From assembly GCA_025642075.2 (NCBI GenBank), contig JAODUO010000566.1, positions 37,501-101,500 on the forward strand: 64,000 nucleotides of DNA, read 5' to 3'. This document shows, in pieces, positions 11,401 to 31,232 of the stretch. Within the stretch, counting starts at the first letter, position 1, and each line of letters starts with the position of its first letter. The position numbers and the translations under genes are program-made. The notes beneath the pieces were generated by a model, which was not told the DNA's origin, searched no databases, and saw nothing but the letters and a program-made list of their open reading frames with translations. The stretch comes from Ridgeia piscesae. Lineage: Eukaryota; Annelida; Polychaeta; Sabellida; Siboglinidae.

Positions 11401-14400
11401 GCCATGGTCGACTTCCAGGTATGACAGTAACACATCTGTCACCTCCCGTTAGACAGGAACATATCCCATCACTCCCAGGTAAATATCAACATCTCCCATC
11501 ACATTCATGTAGATTACAGCATCACCCATCATTGTTTGGTTGACATTGCCATCACTTTCACCCAGCATGGCTATTATGAGGTGAGGATGTGTGGTGACAG
11601 TCAGCAACAGTGACAATTAGTTAAACAATAGGGAACAAGCTATAGCTTTATGCAGAGACCTGTCATTGGTATGGGTAAAACCCGTTATGGACATATATGT
11701 TTCAGCTATGCCTTGAAAAGGGTGTAAATGGGAGTCACATGTCTTTTTTTAGTTCATTTCAGGTCATAAATCACATCTCAACTACCTTGTATATAGACAG
11801 AGAGAGAGGGAGAGAGGGAGAGAGAGTTAATGGCCATGTGTCCACCAAAAAAAGTGTGACTGACAAAACTTTTATCCTACATAAAGCCTGGAACAAGGAA
11901 TACGAGGAACAACTTTGAAATCACCATTCTTGTCTGCAATGTCATGTGTTTCCATTGATATTAAGAAAATTGTAAATATTTACTTAGTTCCAACATGTAC
12001 ATTATTATGAGTGCATTGTGTACATGTGCATACTCATACACAACTCTGATATATACCTGTGATGTTGTCGTGTACAGGTCATTGGGATGTTTCTGGTGCT
12101 TGGTCCTCTGCTGGAAGATTACAGCCAAGCCTTGATAAAGTCTCTCGGTGCCAGCCAATCATACAGTAGGTGTCAGTCCAGTTGTAGGAAACTTGTCATT
12201 AAGTCACGTTCAATATTCATGTTTTCAAAAGACCAGCTCTTGGTGGATCCTCATTTGGATTTTTAAATGCATTCTTTACTGCAGATAATAATTTTGTTCT
12301 GGTAAATGAAAACTTTCCACAGAAGATCAGATAAGGTACACACTTGAACACACTGGACTTGTTTTTTGTTGCTTGTTTTATTGTACATAATTAAAATTGA
12401 GGCTATGACACCAGCCAACATTTGAATATTATAGAAGGCACTTCAGCAATTTTAATTTACATCCTTTATTTTTATTCTGTTTCCATGACTGATTTGCTGT
12501 GATAAACAATTAGTCATAAACATATAGGGGTTCCTAAATCAGTGTTATGTTTGGCTAGAAAACATGGCGTAATCTGTATGTTTGTGTGTTTATTGTATAT
12601 TTTTATTTACAACTTAAATAGGAAATATAAGGAACACTCTGCACTCAACTGAGATTGCATGTAAACTGTACATTATGTAAAGGGACTGTCATTATTGTTT
12701 ATAGACTCCAGGTGTGACAGAAGCCAGTTGGTTGGAGTCAGTCCACTGCAGTTCCATGTCTCTGGAGCTCAAGTCAAGGGTTGTGTGGTGAGACTGGCAA
12801 CTCACTCCACATCTCAGGTACTGTGTCCATCGGTCTCTGTCTCTACTGTCACAGCTTCTGTATATAAGTTATCACTCCACATCTCAGGTACTGTGTCTGT
12901 CGGTCTCTCTCTGTCTCTACTGTCACAGCTTCTGTATATAAGTTATCACTCCACATCTCAGGTACTGTGTCTGTCGGTCTCTCTCTGTCTCTACTGTCAC
13001 AGCTACTGTATAGAAGTTATCACTCCACATCTCAGGTACTGTGTCTGTTGGTCTCTCTCTGTCTCTACTGTCACAGCTACTGTATAGAAGTTATCACTCC
13101 ACATCTCAGGTACTGTGTCTGTCGGTCTCTCTCTGTCTCTACTGTCACAGCTACTGTATAGAAGTTATCACTCCACATCTCAGGTACTGTGTCTGTCGGT
13201 CTCTCTCTGTCTCTACTGTCACAGCTACTGTATAGAAGTTATCACTCCACATCTCAGGTACTGTGTCTGTCGGTCTCTCTCTGTCTCTACTGTCACAGTT
13301 TCTGTATAGAAGTTATCACTCCACATCTCAGGTACTGTGTCTGTCGGTCTCTCTCTGTCTCTACTGTCACAGCTTCTGTATAGAAGTTATCACTCCACAT
13401 CTCAGGTACTGTGTCTGTCGGTCTCTCTCTGTCTCTACTGTCACAGCTACTGTATAGAAGTTATCACTCCACATCTCAGGTACTGTGTCTGTCGGTCTCT
13501 CTCTGTCTCTACTGTCACAGCTACTGTATAGAAGTTATCACTCCACATCTCAGGTACTGTGTCTGTCGGTCTCTCTCTGTCTCTACTGTCACAGCACCTG
13601 TATAGAAGTTATCACTCCACATCTCAGGTACTGTGTCTGTCGGTCTCTCTCTGTCTCTACTGTCACAGCACCTGTATAGAAGTTATCACTCCACATCTCA
13701 GGTACTGTGTCTGTCGGTCTCTCTCTGTCTCTACTGTCACAGCTACTGTATAGAAGTTATCACTCCACATCTCAGGTACTGTGTCTGTCGGTCTCTCTCT
13801 GTCTCTACTGTCACAGCTTCTGTATAGAAGTTATCACTCCACATCTCAGGTACTGTGTCTGTCGGTCTCTCTCTGTCTCTACTGTCACAGCTACTGTATA
13901 GAAGTTATCACTCCACATCTCAGGTACTGTGTCTGTCGGTCTCTCTCTGTCTCTACTGTCACAGCTACTGTATAGAAGTTATCACTCCACATCTCAGGTA
14001 CTGTGTCTGTCGGTCTCTCTCTGTCTCTACTGTCACAGCTACTGTATAGAAGTTATCACTCCACATCTCAGGTACTGTGTCTGTCGTCTCTCTCGTCTCT
14101 ACTGTCACAGCTTCTGTATAGAAGTTATCACTCCACATCTCAGGTACTGTGTCTGTCGGTCTCTCTCTGTCTCTACTGTCACAGCTCTGTATAAAGTTAT
14201 CACTCCACATCTCAGGTACTGTGTCTGTCGGTCTCTCTCTGTCTCTACTGTCACAGCACTGTATAGAAGTTATCACTCCACATCTCAGGTACTGTGTCTG
14301 TCGTCTCTCTCTGTCTCTACTGTCACAGCTTCTGTATAGAAGTTATCACTCCACATCTCAGGTACTGTGTCTGTCGGTCTCTCTCTGTCTCTACTGTCAC

Positions 14401-16421
14401 AGCTACTGTATAGAAGTTATCACTCCACATCTCAGGTACTGTGTCTGTCGGTCTCTCTCTGTCTCTACTGTCACAGCTACTGTATAGAAGTTATCACTCC
14501 ACATCTCAGGTACTGTGTCTGTCGGTCTCTCTCTGTCTCTACTGTCACAGCTACTGTATAGAAGTTATCACTCCACATCTCAGGTACTGTGTCTGTCGGT
14601 CTCTCTCTGTCTCTACTGTCACAGCTACTGTATAGAAGTTATCACTCCACATCTCAGGTACTGTGTCTGTCGGTCTCTCTCTGTCTCTACTGTCACAGCT
14701 ACTGTATAGAAGTTATCACTCCACATCTCAGGTACTGTGTCTGTCGGTCTCTCTCTGTCTCTACTGTCACAGCTACTGTATAGAAGTTATCACTCCACAT
14801 CTCAGGTACTGTGTCTGTCGGTCTCTCTCTGTCTCTACTGTCACAGCACCTGTATAGAAGTTATCACTCCACATCTCAGGTACTGTGTCTGTCGGTCTCT
14901 CTCTCTGTCTCTACTGTCACAGCTTCTGTATAGAAGTTATCACTCCACATCTCAGGTACTGTGTCTGTCGGTCTCTCTCTGTCTCTACTGTCACACCTAC
15001 TGTATAGAAGTTATCATTCCACATCTCAGGTACTGTGTCTGTCGGTCTCTCTCTGTCTCTATTGTCACACCTACTGTATAGAAGTTATCACTCCACATCT
15101 CAGGTACTGTGTGTGTCGGTCTCTCTCTGTCTCTACTGTCACAGCTACTGTATAGAAGTTATCACTCCACATCTCAGGTACTGTGTCTGTCGGTCTCTCT
15201 CTGTCTCTACTGTCACAGCTACTGTATAGAAGTTATCACTCCACATCTCAGGTACTGTGTCTGTCGTCTCTCTCTGTCTCTACTGTCACAGCTACTGTAT
15301 AGAAGTTATCACTCCACATCTCAGGTACTGTGTCTGTCGGTCTCTCTCTGTCTCTACTGTCACAGCTACTGTATAGAAGTTATCACTCCACATCTCAGGT
15401 ACTGTGTCTGTCGGTCTCTCTCTGTCTCTACTGTCACAGCTACTGTATAGAAGTTATCACTCCACATCTCAGGTACTGTGTCTGTCGGTCTCTCTCTGTC
15501 TCTACTGTCACAGCTTCTGTATAGAAGTTATCACTCCACATCTCAGGTACTGTGTTGTCAGTCTCTCTCTGTCTCTACTGTCACAGCTTCTGTATAGAAG
15601 TTATCACTCCACATCTCAGGTACTGTGTCTGTCAGTCTCTCTCTGTCTCTACTGTCACAGCTTCTGTATAGAAGTTATCACTCCACATCTCAGGTACTGT
15701 GTCTGTCGGTCTCTCTCTGTCTCTACTGTCACAGCTACTGTATAGAAGTTATCACTCCACATCTCAGGTACTGTGTCTGTCGGTCTCTCTCTCTGTCTCT
15801 ACTGTCACAGCTTCTGTATAGAAGTTATCACTCCACATCTCAGGTACTGTGTCTGTCGGTCTCTCTCTGTCTCTACTGTCACAGCTACTGTATAGAAGTT
15901 ATCACTCCACATCTCAGGTACTGTGTCTGTCGGTCTCTCTCTGTCTCTACTGTCACAGCTACTGTATAGAAGTTATCACTCCACATCTCAGGTACTGTGT
16001 CTGTCGGTCTCTCTCTGTCTCTACTGTCACAGCTACTGTATAGAAGTTATCACTCCACATCTCAGGTACTGTGTCTGTCAGTCTCTCTCTGTCTCTACTG
16101 TCACAGCTCTGTATAGAAGTTATCACTCCACATCTCAGGTACTGTGTCTGTCTCTCTTCGCTCTACTGTCACAGCTACTGTATAGAAGTTATCCACTCCC
16201 ATCTCGGTACTGGTCTTGTAACTAATTCTGTCTCTGGTACTGCACATTGTATGTAACATTATTCACTCCACATCTAGGTACTGTTGTCTGTGGTAACTGC
16301 TCTAAATGTAATCTACTGTGCACATCTGTTATTATCACTGCAGGCATTCCATAAACTACAAGAAATTCTGGAGCCACTTTTTCCAACACTTGGTGGAAAT
16401 CCTTTCGAGAACAAATACTGA
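8452..16421 (+). CDS. ureD: Urease accessory protein UreD (eight coding exons)
   Basis: UreD helps deliver nickel to apo-urease together with UreF and UreG in the cytosol. Inferred coding exons, all with GT-AG borders and compatible phases: 8452-8589, 8957-9115, 10401-10529, 10694-10785, 11307-11418, 12078-12165, 12705-12817 and 16344-16421, giving 302 residues, normal for the family. Family motifs in order: GRAVFTV near the N-terminus, ITFGGGLVEGD (about 66-76), TTQSSTK (to 99), LPDP (126-129), LTAGRMARGELWDF (about 158-171) and the C-terminal PLFPTLGGNPF. For exon 6 the donor at 12166 (GTAGGT) is needed; the alternative at 12170 gives an immediate stop in exon 7. An in-frame TGA at 8413 supports the ATG at 8452. 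Exon 8 exists in two identical copies (second at 18684-18761), and intron 7 is filled by a 74-bp minisatellite seeded by the exon 7 donor. A urease structural gene is not in the window. Confidence 0.9.
9158..9480 (-). mobile_element. tRNA-headed SINE in UreD intron 2
   Basis: The minus strand reads from a tRNA-like head with a box-B-like GGTTCGTATCC, through a body with CTTGGGCAA and CAGTTCACT, to a 3' part with AAAGCACTTTGAGCAGTCC and CTGCGCTAGATAAGAAC. The same layout is found, better preserved, on the plus strand at 49088-49420, so the two are one SINE family. Confidence 0.85.
11644..11889 (+). mobile_element. MITE-like element, GCTTTATGCAG family, copy A (UreD intron 5)
   Basis: It starts AGCTTTATGCAGAGACC and ends ATCCTACATAAAGCCTG, which form imperfect inverted termini. 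The internal landmarks CATGTGTCCACCAAAA and GTGTGACTG are shared with the five other copies in the window. It contains a short (GAGAGAGG) run at about 11803-11826. Confidence 0.8.
12803..16190 (+). repeat. 74-bp minisatellite array 1 (~46 units), seeded by the UreD exon 7 splice donor
   Basis: The consensus period is 74 bp (first unit 70 bp). Each unit holds CACTCCACATCTCAG, which is the last 15 nt of UreD exon 7, then the GTACTGTG donor, a TC-rich pyrimidine tract ending ACTGTCACAG (a good 3' splice acceptor) and a short segment leading back to CACTCC. Between acceptor and donor lie 33 nt with no stop in the exon 7 phase (typically LLYRSYHSTSQ). Units vary mainly at the TA/TT/AC after CAGC. 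Units around 14085-14310 and 16090-16190 carry small deletions. The recurring 64-residue frames here are repeat artefacts. Confidence 0.97.
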
Positions 16422-17458
16422 CCAAGACTGAACACTGGAAATAGATTCAAGAACACATGCTCATCAAATCATGACCATTATCAAAGTATGACAACTGCAT
16501 TTATGTTGTTTTATGATGCTCTGGTATGTGTTATATATTATATATATATAATTTTTCTAGGTCTATTATTATTTCGGATATATATAACTTTATAACAAAA
16601 TGTGCCATAACAGTTTACATGTTACCTTTAAAAATTATACATATACCATATGTATATATGTGTTTATGTAAAGGCTTGTGCCCACTCAACACGTTGCATA
16701 TTTCCACTCCAAGCAAGCCAAGTTACAGAACACTTCATGTCATGATGCAGCTAGTAAATTACTTGCATGCATGACTGTTCCAAGATTCTTAGCCTTGATG
16801 GCAGGTGTATGTGAAACCTTGGTGACAACCTCTGTTAGGTATATCATGTAGCAGAAGCCAAATTCAGCTCCTTGAGATGAAGATGAGTGAACATCTTACC
16901 CAACTCTGGCTTTCCTGCTGTCAACAGCAGTTTTCATGATACAGGATTTCCTGCTCGGCTGAGAATGTGTCATCCCATGTTAGTTTCCAGGGCATTCATT
17001 GCTTTTCTCATACTTCTCCAACCAACTACTTCCCATTCCATGCATCATGATGTTCCTTTGTTCTCGTCATCTAGCATATCCATTACGACACTATAACAAC
17101 TGTCCAGATCACCTTAGGTTACTGGCGATTCATTTGTATCCATGGACAGCCTCTCAAGCAGTCCCACAGAGTCTCTGAAGCAGTTGCTGATAGCTGCAAC
17201 TCTCTCCACTCCAGGGCCTGTGGCGAGTTGGTCTCCTACCCAATGATTGCATGCCATAATTTCTCGTCGTGTGCTAATGAGAGATTATCTATGCCAAAAG
17301 AATGTCACAAGTGGTTCCTGACGCATAGAAAGAACACCAGATGGTCTTAGGTAATTTGCTCCAAACAGCCCAAATTTGAGCTAATGCAGGAGTTTGTGGT
17401 GCTTGCTCATGTGCAAGCATTGCGGGTGCTTTGTTTTACATGCAATTTAGGCAATTGG
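16340..17458 (+). repeat. Segmental duplication, copy 1 (UreD last exon plus 3' flank)
   Basis: It is about 97-98% identical by eye to 18680-19798 (offset 2340 bp, with small indels). Homology starts within the TGCAG acceptor of UreD exon 8 and runs through the exon and ~1 kb of 3' sequence, then jumps at ~17460 straight back into the 74-bp minisatellite. The sequence just before it (16190-16343) looks like decayed minisatellite units. Confidence 0.9.
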
Positions 17459-17465
17459 TGTCTGA

Positions 17466-18500
17466 GGTCTCTCTCTGTCTCTACTGTCACAGCTACTGTA
17501 TAGAAGTTATCACTCCACATTCTCAGGTACTGTGTCTGTCAGTCTCTCTCTGTCTCTACTGTCACAGCTCTGTATAGAAGTTATCACTCCACATCTCAGG
17601 TACTGTGTCTGTCGGTCTCCTCTCTGTCTCTACTGTCACAGCTTCTGTATAGAAGTTATCACTCCACATCTCAGTACTGTGTCTGTCGGTCTCTCTCTGT
17701 CTCTACTGTCACAGCTTCTGTATAGAAGTTATCACTCCACATCTCAGGTACTGTGTCTGTCGTCTCTCTCTGTCTCTACTGTCACAGCTTCTGTATAGAA
17801 GTTATCACTCCACATCTCAGGTACTGTGTGTGTCAGTCTCTCTCTGTCTCTACTGTCACAGCTACTGTATAGAAGTTATCACTCCACATCTCAGGTACTG
17901 TGTCTGTCGGTCTCTCTCTGTCTCTACTGTCACAGCTTCTGTATAGAAGTTATCACTCCACATCTCAGGTACTGTGTCTGTCGGTCTCTCTCTGTCTCTA
18001 CTGTCACAGCTACTGTATAGAAGTTATCACTCCACATCTCAGGTACTGTGTCTGTCAGTCTCTCTCTGTCTCTACTGTCACAGCTTCTGTATAGAAGTTA
18101 TCACTCCACATCTCAGGTACTGTGTGTGTCAGTCTCTCTCTGTCTCTACTGTCACAGCTACTGTATAGAAGTTATCACTCCACATCTCAGGTACTGTGTC
18201 TGTCGGTCTCTCTCTGTCTCTACTGTCACAGCTACTGTATAGAAGTTATCACTCCACATCTCAGGTACTGTGTCTGTCGGTCTCTCTCTGTCTCTACTGT
18301 CACAGCTACTGTATAGAAGTTATCACTCCACATCTCAGGTACTGTGTCTGTCAGTCTCTCTCTGTCTCTACTGTCACAGCTACTGTATAGAAGTTATCAC
18401 TCCACATCTCAGGTACTGTGTCTGTCGGTCTCTCTCTGTCTCTACTGTCACAGCTACTGTATAGAAGTTATCACTCCACATCTCAGGTACTGTGTCTGTT
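17466..18500 (+). repeat. 74-bp minisatellite array 2 (~14 units)
   Basis: It has the same unit as array 1, with the same donor and acceptor elements. It sits between the two copies of UreD exon 8. Some early units carry 1-bp deletions or insertions (17520, 17615, 17675). Confidence 0.97.
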
Positions 18501-18679
18501 GTGATAATGCAAGAGCCAAAATGGTGCAATTTTGTTGCCAACTTGATTCCCTGTCCCTCCTCTGGTTTGTAAGAAATATTGTCTTGGTAACTGCATCATA
18601 TATGGCTAATCATTATTCATTTGCATAGTAGTACTTTTGTGTGATTAAAATGTTAAATTAAACACGGCACTCGTCTTTT

Positions 18680-19798
18680 GCAGGCATTCCATAAACTACA
18701 AGAAATTCTGGAGCCACTTTTTCCAACACTTGGTGGAAATCCTTTCGAGAACAAATACTGACCAAGACTGAACACTGGAAATACATTCAAGAACACATGC
18801 TCATCAAATCATGACCATTATCAAAGTGTGACAACTGCATTTATGTTGTTTTATGATGCTCTGGTATGTGTTATATATTATATATATTTTTTTTCTAGGT
18901 CTATTATTACTTCGGATATATATAACTTTATAACAAAATGTGCCATAACAGTTTACATGTTACCTTTAAAAATTATACATATACCATATGTATATATGTG
19001 TTTATGTAAAGGCTTGTGCCCACTCAACACGTTGCATATTTCCACTCCAAGCAAGCCAAGTTACACAACACTTCATGTCATGATGCAGCTAGTAAATTAC
19101 TTGCATGCATGACTGTTCCAAGATTCTTAGCCTTGATGGCAGGTGTATGTGAAACCTTGGTGACAACCTCTGTTAGGTATATCATGTAGCAGAAGCCAAA
19201 TTCAGCTCCTTGAGATGAAGATGAGTGAACATCTTACCCAACTCTGGCTTTCCTGCTGTCAACAGCACTTTTCATGATACATGATTTCCTGCTCGGCTGA
19301 GAATGTGTCATCCCATGTTAGTTTCCAGGGCATTCATTGCTGTTCTCATACTTCTCCAACCAACTACTTCCCATTCCATGCATCATGATGTTCCTTGGTT
19401 CTTGTCATCTAGCTTATCCATTATGACACTGTAACAACTGTCCAGATCACCTCAGATTACAGGCGATTCATTTGTATCCATCGACAGCCTCTCAAGCAGT
19501 CCCAGTGTCTCTGAAGCACTCGCTGAAAGCTGCAACTCTCTCCACTCCAGGGCCTGTGGCGAGTTGGTCTCCTACCCAATGATTGCATGCCTTAATTTCT
19601 CCCGTCGTGTGCTAATGAGAGATTATCTATGCCAAAAGAATGTCACAAGTGGTTCCTGACACATAGAAAAAACACCAGATGGTCTTAGGTAATTTGCTCC
19701 AAACAGTCCAAATTTGAGCTAATGCAGGAGTTTGTGGTGCTTGCTCATGCGCAAGCATTGCGGGTGCTTTGTTTTACATGCAATTTAGGAATTGGGTG
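18680..19798 (+). repeat. Segmental duplication, copy 2 (second UreD exon 8 plus 3' flank)
   Basis: Homologous to 16340-17458. Its upstream sequence (18500-18680) is non-repetitive and ends in a pyrimidine-rich CTCGTCTTTTGCAG acceptor, so this copy looks like the original end of UreD intron 7. Confidence 0.9.
18684..18761 (+). CDS. ureD: Second copy of the UreD terminal coding exon
   Basis: The 78 nt are identical to 16344-16421, encoding AFHKLQEILEPLFPTLGG and on to KY, then TGA. It has its own acceptor and the right phase (0), so either copy can complete the same protein; they would differ only in 3' UTR. Poly(A) signals at 20409-20459 lie downstream of this copy, whereas I saw no canonical AATAAA soon after copy 1, which favours this copy as the functional terminal exon. 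I infer usage; it cannot be read from DNA alone. Confidence 0.75.
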   Translation, partial: AFHKLQEILEPLFPTLGGNPFENKY

Positions 19799-20408
19799 TC
19801 GTTGAGGGAGGTTCATGATGGCTCTGCTTGAAATGTTATGGAGTTTTCTATCAGTTATTTGTGGTGGGATCGTACTCCAGATTCAGATTGCTCTGGGGTA
19901 CAAAGAGAACACTGCAGCGTTGACACAGCACCTCATAGCTAAACAATAGTCCCGGTGGTGGTGGTGTGATGTTGATTAACATTTTGTAGATTGTCATGGC
20001 TTATTTAATAATCTGCATCGTTCAAGGGTGGGCCAACCAATGGTGGCTATTAGGTCTGTTGAGTTTGTTTGGCATAATATATATGGTCATTTTTGACAAA
20101 TCCAAATGAGTTAGAACTGTGATTGTGACAACTGTCGAACAGAATCACATAAACTGTATAATGAGATGTATATATAATGGAACTGTATTTTATTTTTTAC
20201 AATGTTATCTGCCTGGATAGAAAGTGGATACTCAAATCAGCAGCACCCTGGGTGCAACCTTGCCCTAGGTCATTGTGTATGTGTACAGAAGTTTACTTAT
20301 TACTTTACTATGACATTACATTAAGTGTTTTTAATTTTACTTAAAGAATACCATAGTGTAGATTTTATTCAAGAAAAATTTGTATGCGCCTACATAATAA
20401 TGCTATTG
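19799..20408. other. Downstream flank of UreD
   Basis: AT-rich, no coding similarity. Probably UreD 3' UTR or intergenic sequence. Confidence 0.3.
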
Positions 20409-20459
20409 AATAAAATGTTATTTGCATTTAATAAAACTGAAGCAGGACATTTCAATAAA
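20409..20459 (+). terminator. Cluster of three AATAAA poly(A) signals
   Basis: AATAAA occurs at 20409-20414, 20430-20435 and 20454-20459 on the plus strand, about 1.65 kb after the second UreD stop codon. It is a plausible 3' end for UreD transcripts. On the minus strand an AATAAA at 20369-20364 could serve TPI. Confidence 0.4.
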
Positions 20460-21000
20460 CAAGTGTGACGGACCTGAATATGTCCTTCCTTACGTGCGAT
20501 CTATCCTGCCAGCGAATGGAAATGATCATTCCGTTTCTCATTACCCAGGAGTCATCTGCTCAACGTACCACTGTAATCTGCACCTACGTACTTAATTATT
20601 ACTTTCTGTTACTGTTACATGAAATTCAATACATTATCCCTTCACTTACCTAGACGTTTGATATGAAGAAACTGTAATAACACACAATTTGTGTATCAGA
20701 TTTTTACCTCTCTGTGTAGAAATCCAGCGTACTCGTACACCATCCAAGACGATCACTATGCAAATAGTCCTTTATGAAAATCATTCAAATAAACTTCAAA
20801 CAATGGATTAGTAGTGGTTTATCCAAAGTTGTACCCGACTAGTCCCACAAACGTAAAACTTAAACAATGACGCACACCATTATATGGTGAACTCTAACAT
20901 CCCTGAAAGACAAATAATAATTATGCACGCCTCGTCAAATTCCCTCTAATTACTAGGACTCAGCGCAGTCTATAGCAGCTGTGCCACATGCAGTGTGTGA

Positions 21001-28868
<7,868 letters not shown>

Positions 28869-29929
28869 CCTGACGTATTATACGGAGAAGCTCAGAAGAG
28901 AACGAGTGCGTCGAGTCCAAATAACGCTGACTGAGCTGGCTACGTGATTACTGTGTAGTTTCGGATCTGTGGGTAGGGCGAGTGAAAATGAAATGGCAGA
29001 CAAAATGGACATAACATTGCCCGATTTTTTGTGTGTTAGTCATTTATTAATCCAAATTGTACATACAATATGAAAACCGTACGTGTCTTAGTCATCACAA
29101 ACAGTTTAATGCATATCTGAGTTGTAATCTGTACATGCTAGAGCCGGAGCTAGGGGCGGCTCCACAGGGTGGAAGCACAAAAACGCCGGGTAATAATATT
29201 ATTATCTCTTACATTCTTTTTCTGTTCTTTGTGAAAATTTTAATTTTATAATATCCAGTCTACACCGCTCCTTTGCTAAAAACAAATTAATGTAATATAC
29301 AATATAATATTTTTAAACAGTTGCCTGCATGCATTTTTCTTCAGATATACCATTGAAATGAGAGACCTGATCGAACGTCCTGCATTCTCCTCTCCACCAA
29401 CTGTCGACGTCAGTTAGAAGTGCGGCAGAGACTGCATGTCACGCCAGAGTGGCATTATTAAGTCTACGTTTTATCTTGTCTCCAGCAGCACTTCGCAAAT
29501 AGTAAAAAAACATTTATAGAAATCTTGACATGTATAGATTAACACAACTCCTAGCTTACAAACCTACAGTGGGACATTATATCTTCCAAATATGAAAACC
29601 AATTCGTACAAATCAGACAAACTTATTTAGAAACATATATCAAGTATATCACATAATTTTTTTTTATATTCCAACATTGTATACATTTAACCACCATGCA
29701 TGCGGTGCTTGCGCATTGCATGCTGTACTGGCGTGTTGTGTTCGTGTAGATTTTCCTAGGTACAGCTGGATAGCTATTAGCTATAAAACACTCCTTCTGA
29801 TGCATGCGATGTGAATTTAAGTATGTTGCCGCCGAATTACTTATTTTATAACATGTATTATTTATTGAGTTTGTTTTAACTGGTGTGCATGTGCGCCGGT
29901 TGTGACAATCTGATACGAGGCATGCGTGC
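28869..29929. other. TPI upstream flank
   Basis: It should contain the TPI 5' UTR and promoter on the minus strand. I see no TATA box in a convincing place and no other gene. Confidence 0.3.
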
Positions 29930-30060
29930 ACGTGCGCGCACACACGCACGCACGCACGAACACACTCATCGTATACAAACGTGCGTGCGTGCGTGCGTGC
30001 GTGCGTGTGTGCGCTGCTTGCATGCGCCGTATATGTGCGTGCGTGCGTGCCTGCTTCTGG
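29930..30060. repeat. GCAC/GTGC-type simple repeats in opposite orientations
   Basis: (CACG)n at ~29940-29958 is followed by (GTGC)n at ~29981-30005, complementary to each other, with further GTGC at 30035-30050. The short frames on both strands are artefacts. Confidence 0.85.
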
Positions 30061-31045
30061 GAAATACACGTGAACAAAACATCATGGAAGCACGTACCCG
30101 TAATTAAATGTGTCAAATATTTGCACAAGTTAGCTGATGTCAGTTTCAGACAATGAATTTAGCCTATAAGATTGTATTTTTACTGTTCTCTGAAAGCACT
30201 AGGCCTCACTATACCGTCGCCTGTATCCTATAAGAAGCATCTAGACATAAACAATAACTTTAATGATTATATCATATAATAATAGGCATAGTATTTAAAA
30301 ATTAATCATAACGATAATGATTAATGATAATTAGAATAATAATAAAGTATTAAATATACTGTCAGTTTCATTTAAAAATTGATGGTGTTTTACATAATAT
30401 CCCTAACGCAGAGTTTTTTTCTAATAAAAACATGGTGCGCTACCATAATGTTAATTGTCTGTGTACACACATTGAGGATCGAGACATGCAAACACTCCAC
30501 GCAGACTGTTTAAGTAGACCAACCGACAGAGATAGAATGACAACATGGACTTAATTTGAAATACGCTATTGGTGTGACATAGGTCAAGAAGATTGCGTAA
30601 AGTTCACGTGCCAGACTAAGAGACACTGTAGACGCGAGTTCGTCGAGGAGACGAAAGCCTACACGACACTGAGATAATGCCCCGAGCGACACGAGGCGCC
30701 AGGTCGATGCGTGCACGCGGTGTCGGGATACACTGGCAGCCGGTGATCTATTTCGATTAGCAGCCGACTAAAAAACAACAAGACAGGTTTGATGAGTTTA
30801 AATCAAAAATACACGAGTCATTGGACGAAGCACACGCTGCATTTACGCACAACACAATAGCGCGCTGCGTAAGGGATATAGGCCCATATATTCCGCCAAA
30901 ATGGAAACACATGGGTGGAAAACGAAAAACGGTATAACTATAAGGGCAACGACCGAGCAGTTGGTGAATGATACATCATGATCATAGCCTTAGGTTGGCA
31001 AAATAATATCAGTGCAGAGAATGGTATCCAACCAGCTAACAAAAT
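30061..31045. other. Intergenic, nothing recognised
   Basis: AT-rich sequence without a convincing coding frame or known repeat. Confidence 0.3.
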
Positions 31046-31232
31046 CAGGTTAGCAGAACGTTAGCAGAACGTTATTTCTATGTTTCGATAACGTTAGCTG
31101 GTAACGTTCTCCTAACGTTTTTTTGGAAAGTTTTCTTTACGTTCCCTTAACGTTACACATGGGAATGTTACTGCGTAACCTAATTATAACCTACTGCTAA
31201 CGTTACGGAAACGTTACGTGTTTGCTGGGCAG
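31046..31232. repeat. AACGTT-rich repeat
   Basis: The palindrome AACGTT occurs eight times in about 160 bp, mostly as TAACGTTA or GAACGTTA. It ends in ACGTTACGTGTTTGCTGGGC. It resembles a short element built from subterminal repeats; the boundaries are uncertain. Confidence 0.6.

Noticed and set aside
12166..12169. UreD exon 6 ending four bases later (donor at 12170)
   Set aside because: It would put exon 7 out of frame with an immediate TGA; the GTAGGT donor at 12166 restores the family sequence.
12803..18500. CRISPR-like array
   Set aside because: Units are contiguous repeats with no unique spacers, in an intron of a eukaryotic gene.
12967..18628. Dozens of overlapping 64-residue frames (MSVGLSLSLLSQ type)
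   Set aside because: The 74-bp period is not a multiple of three, so every frame stops after about three units; the frames recur with the array.
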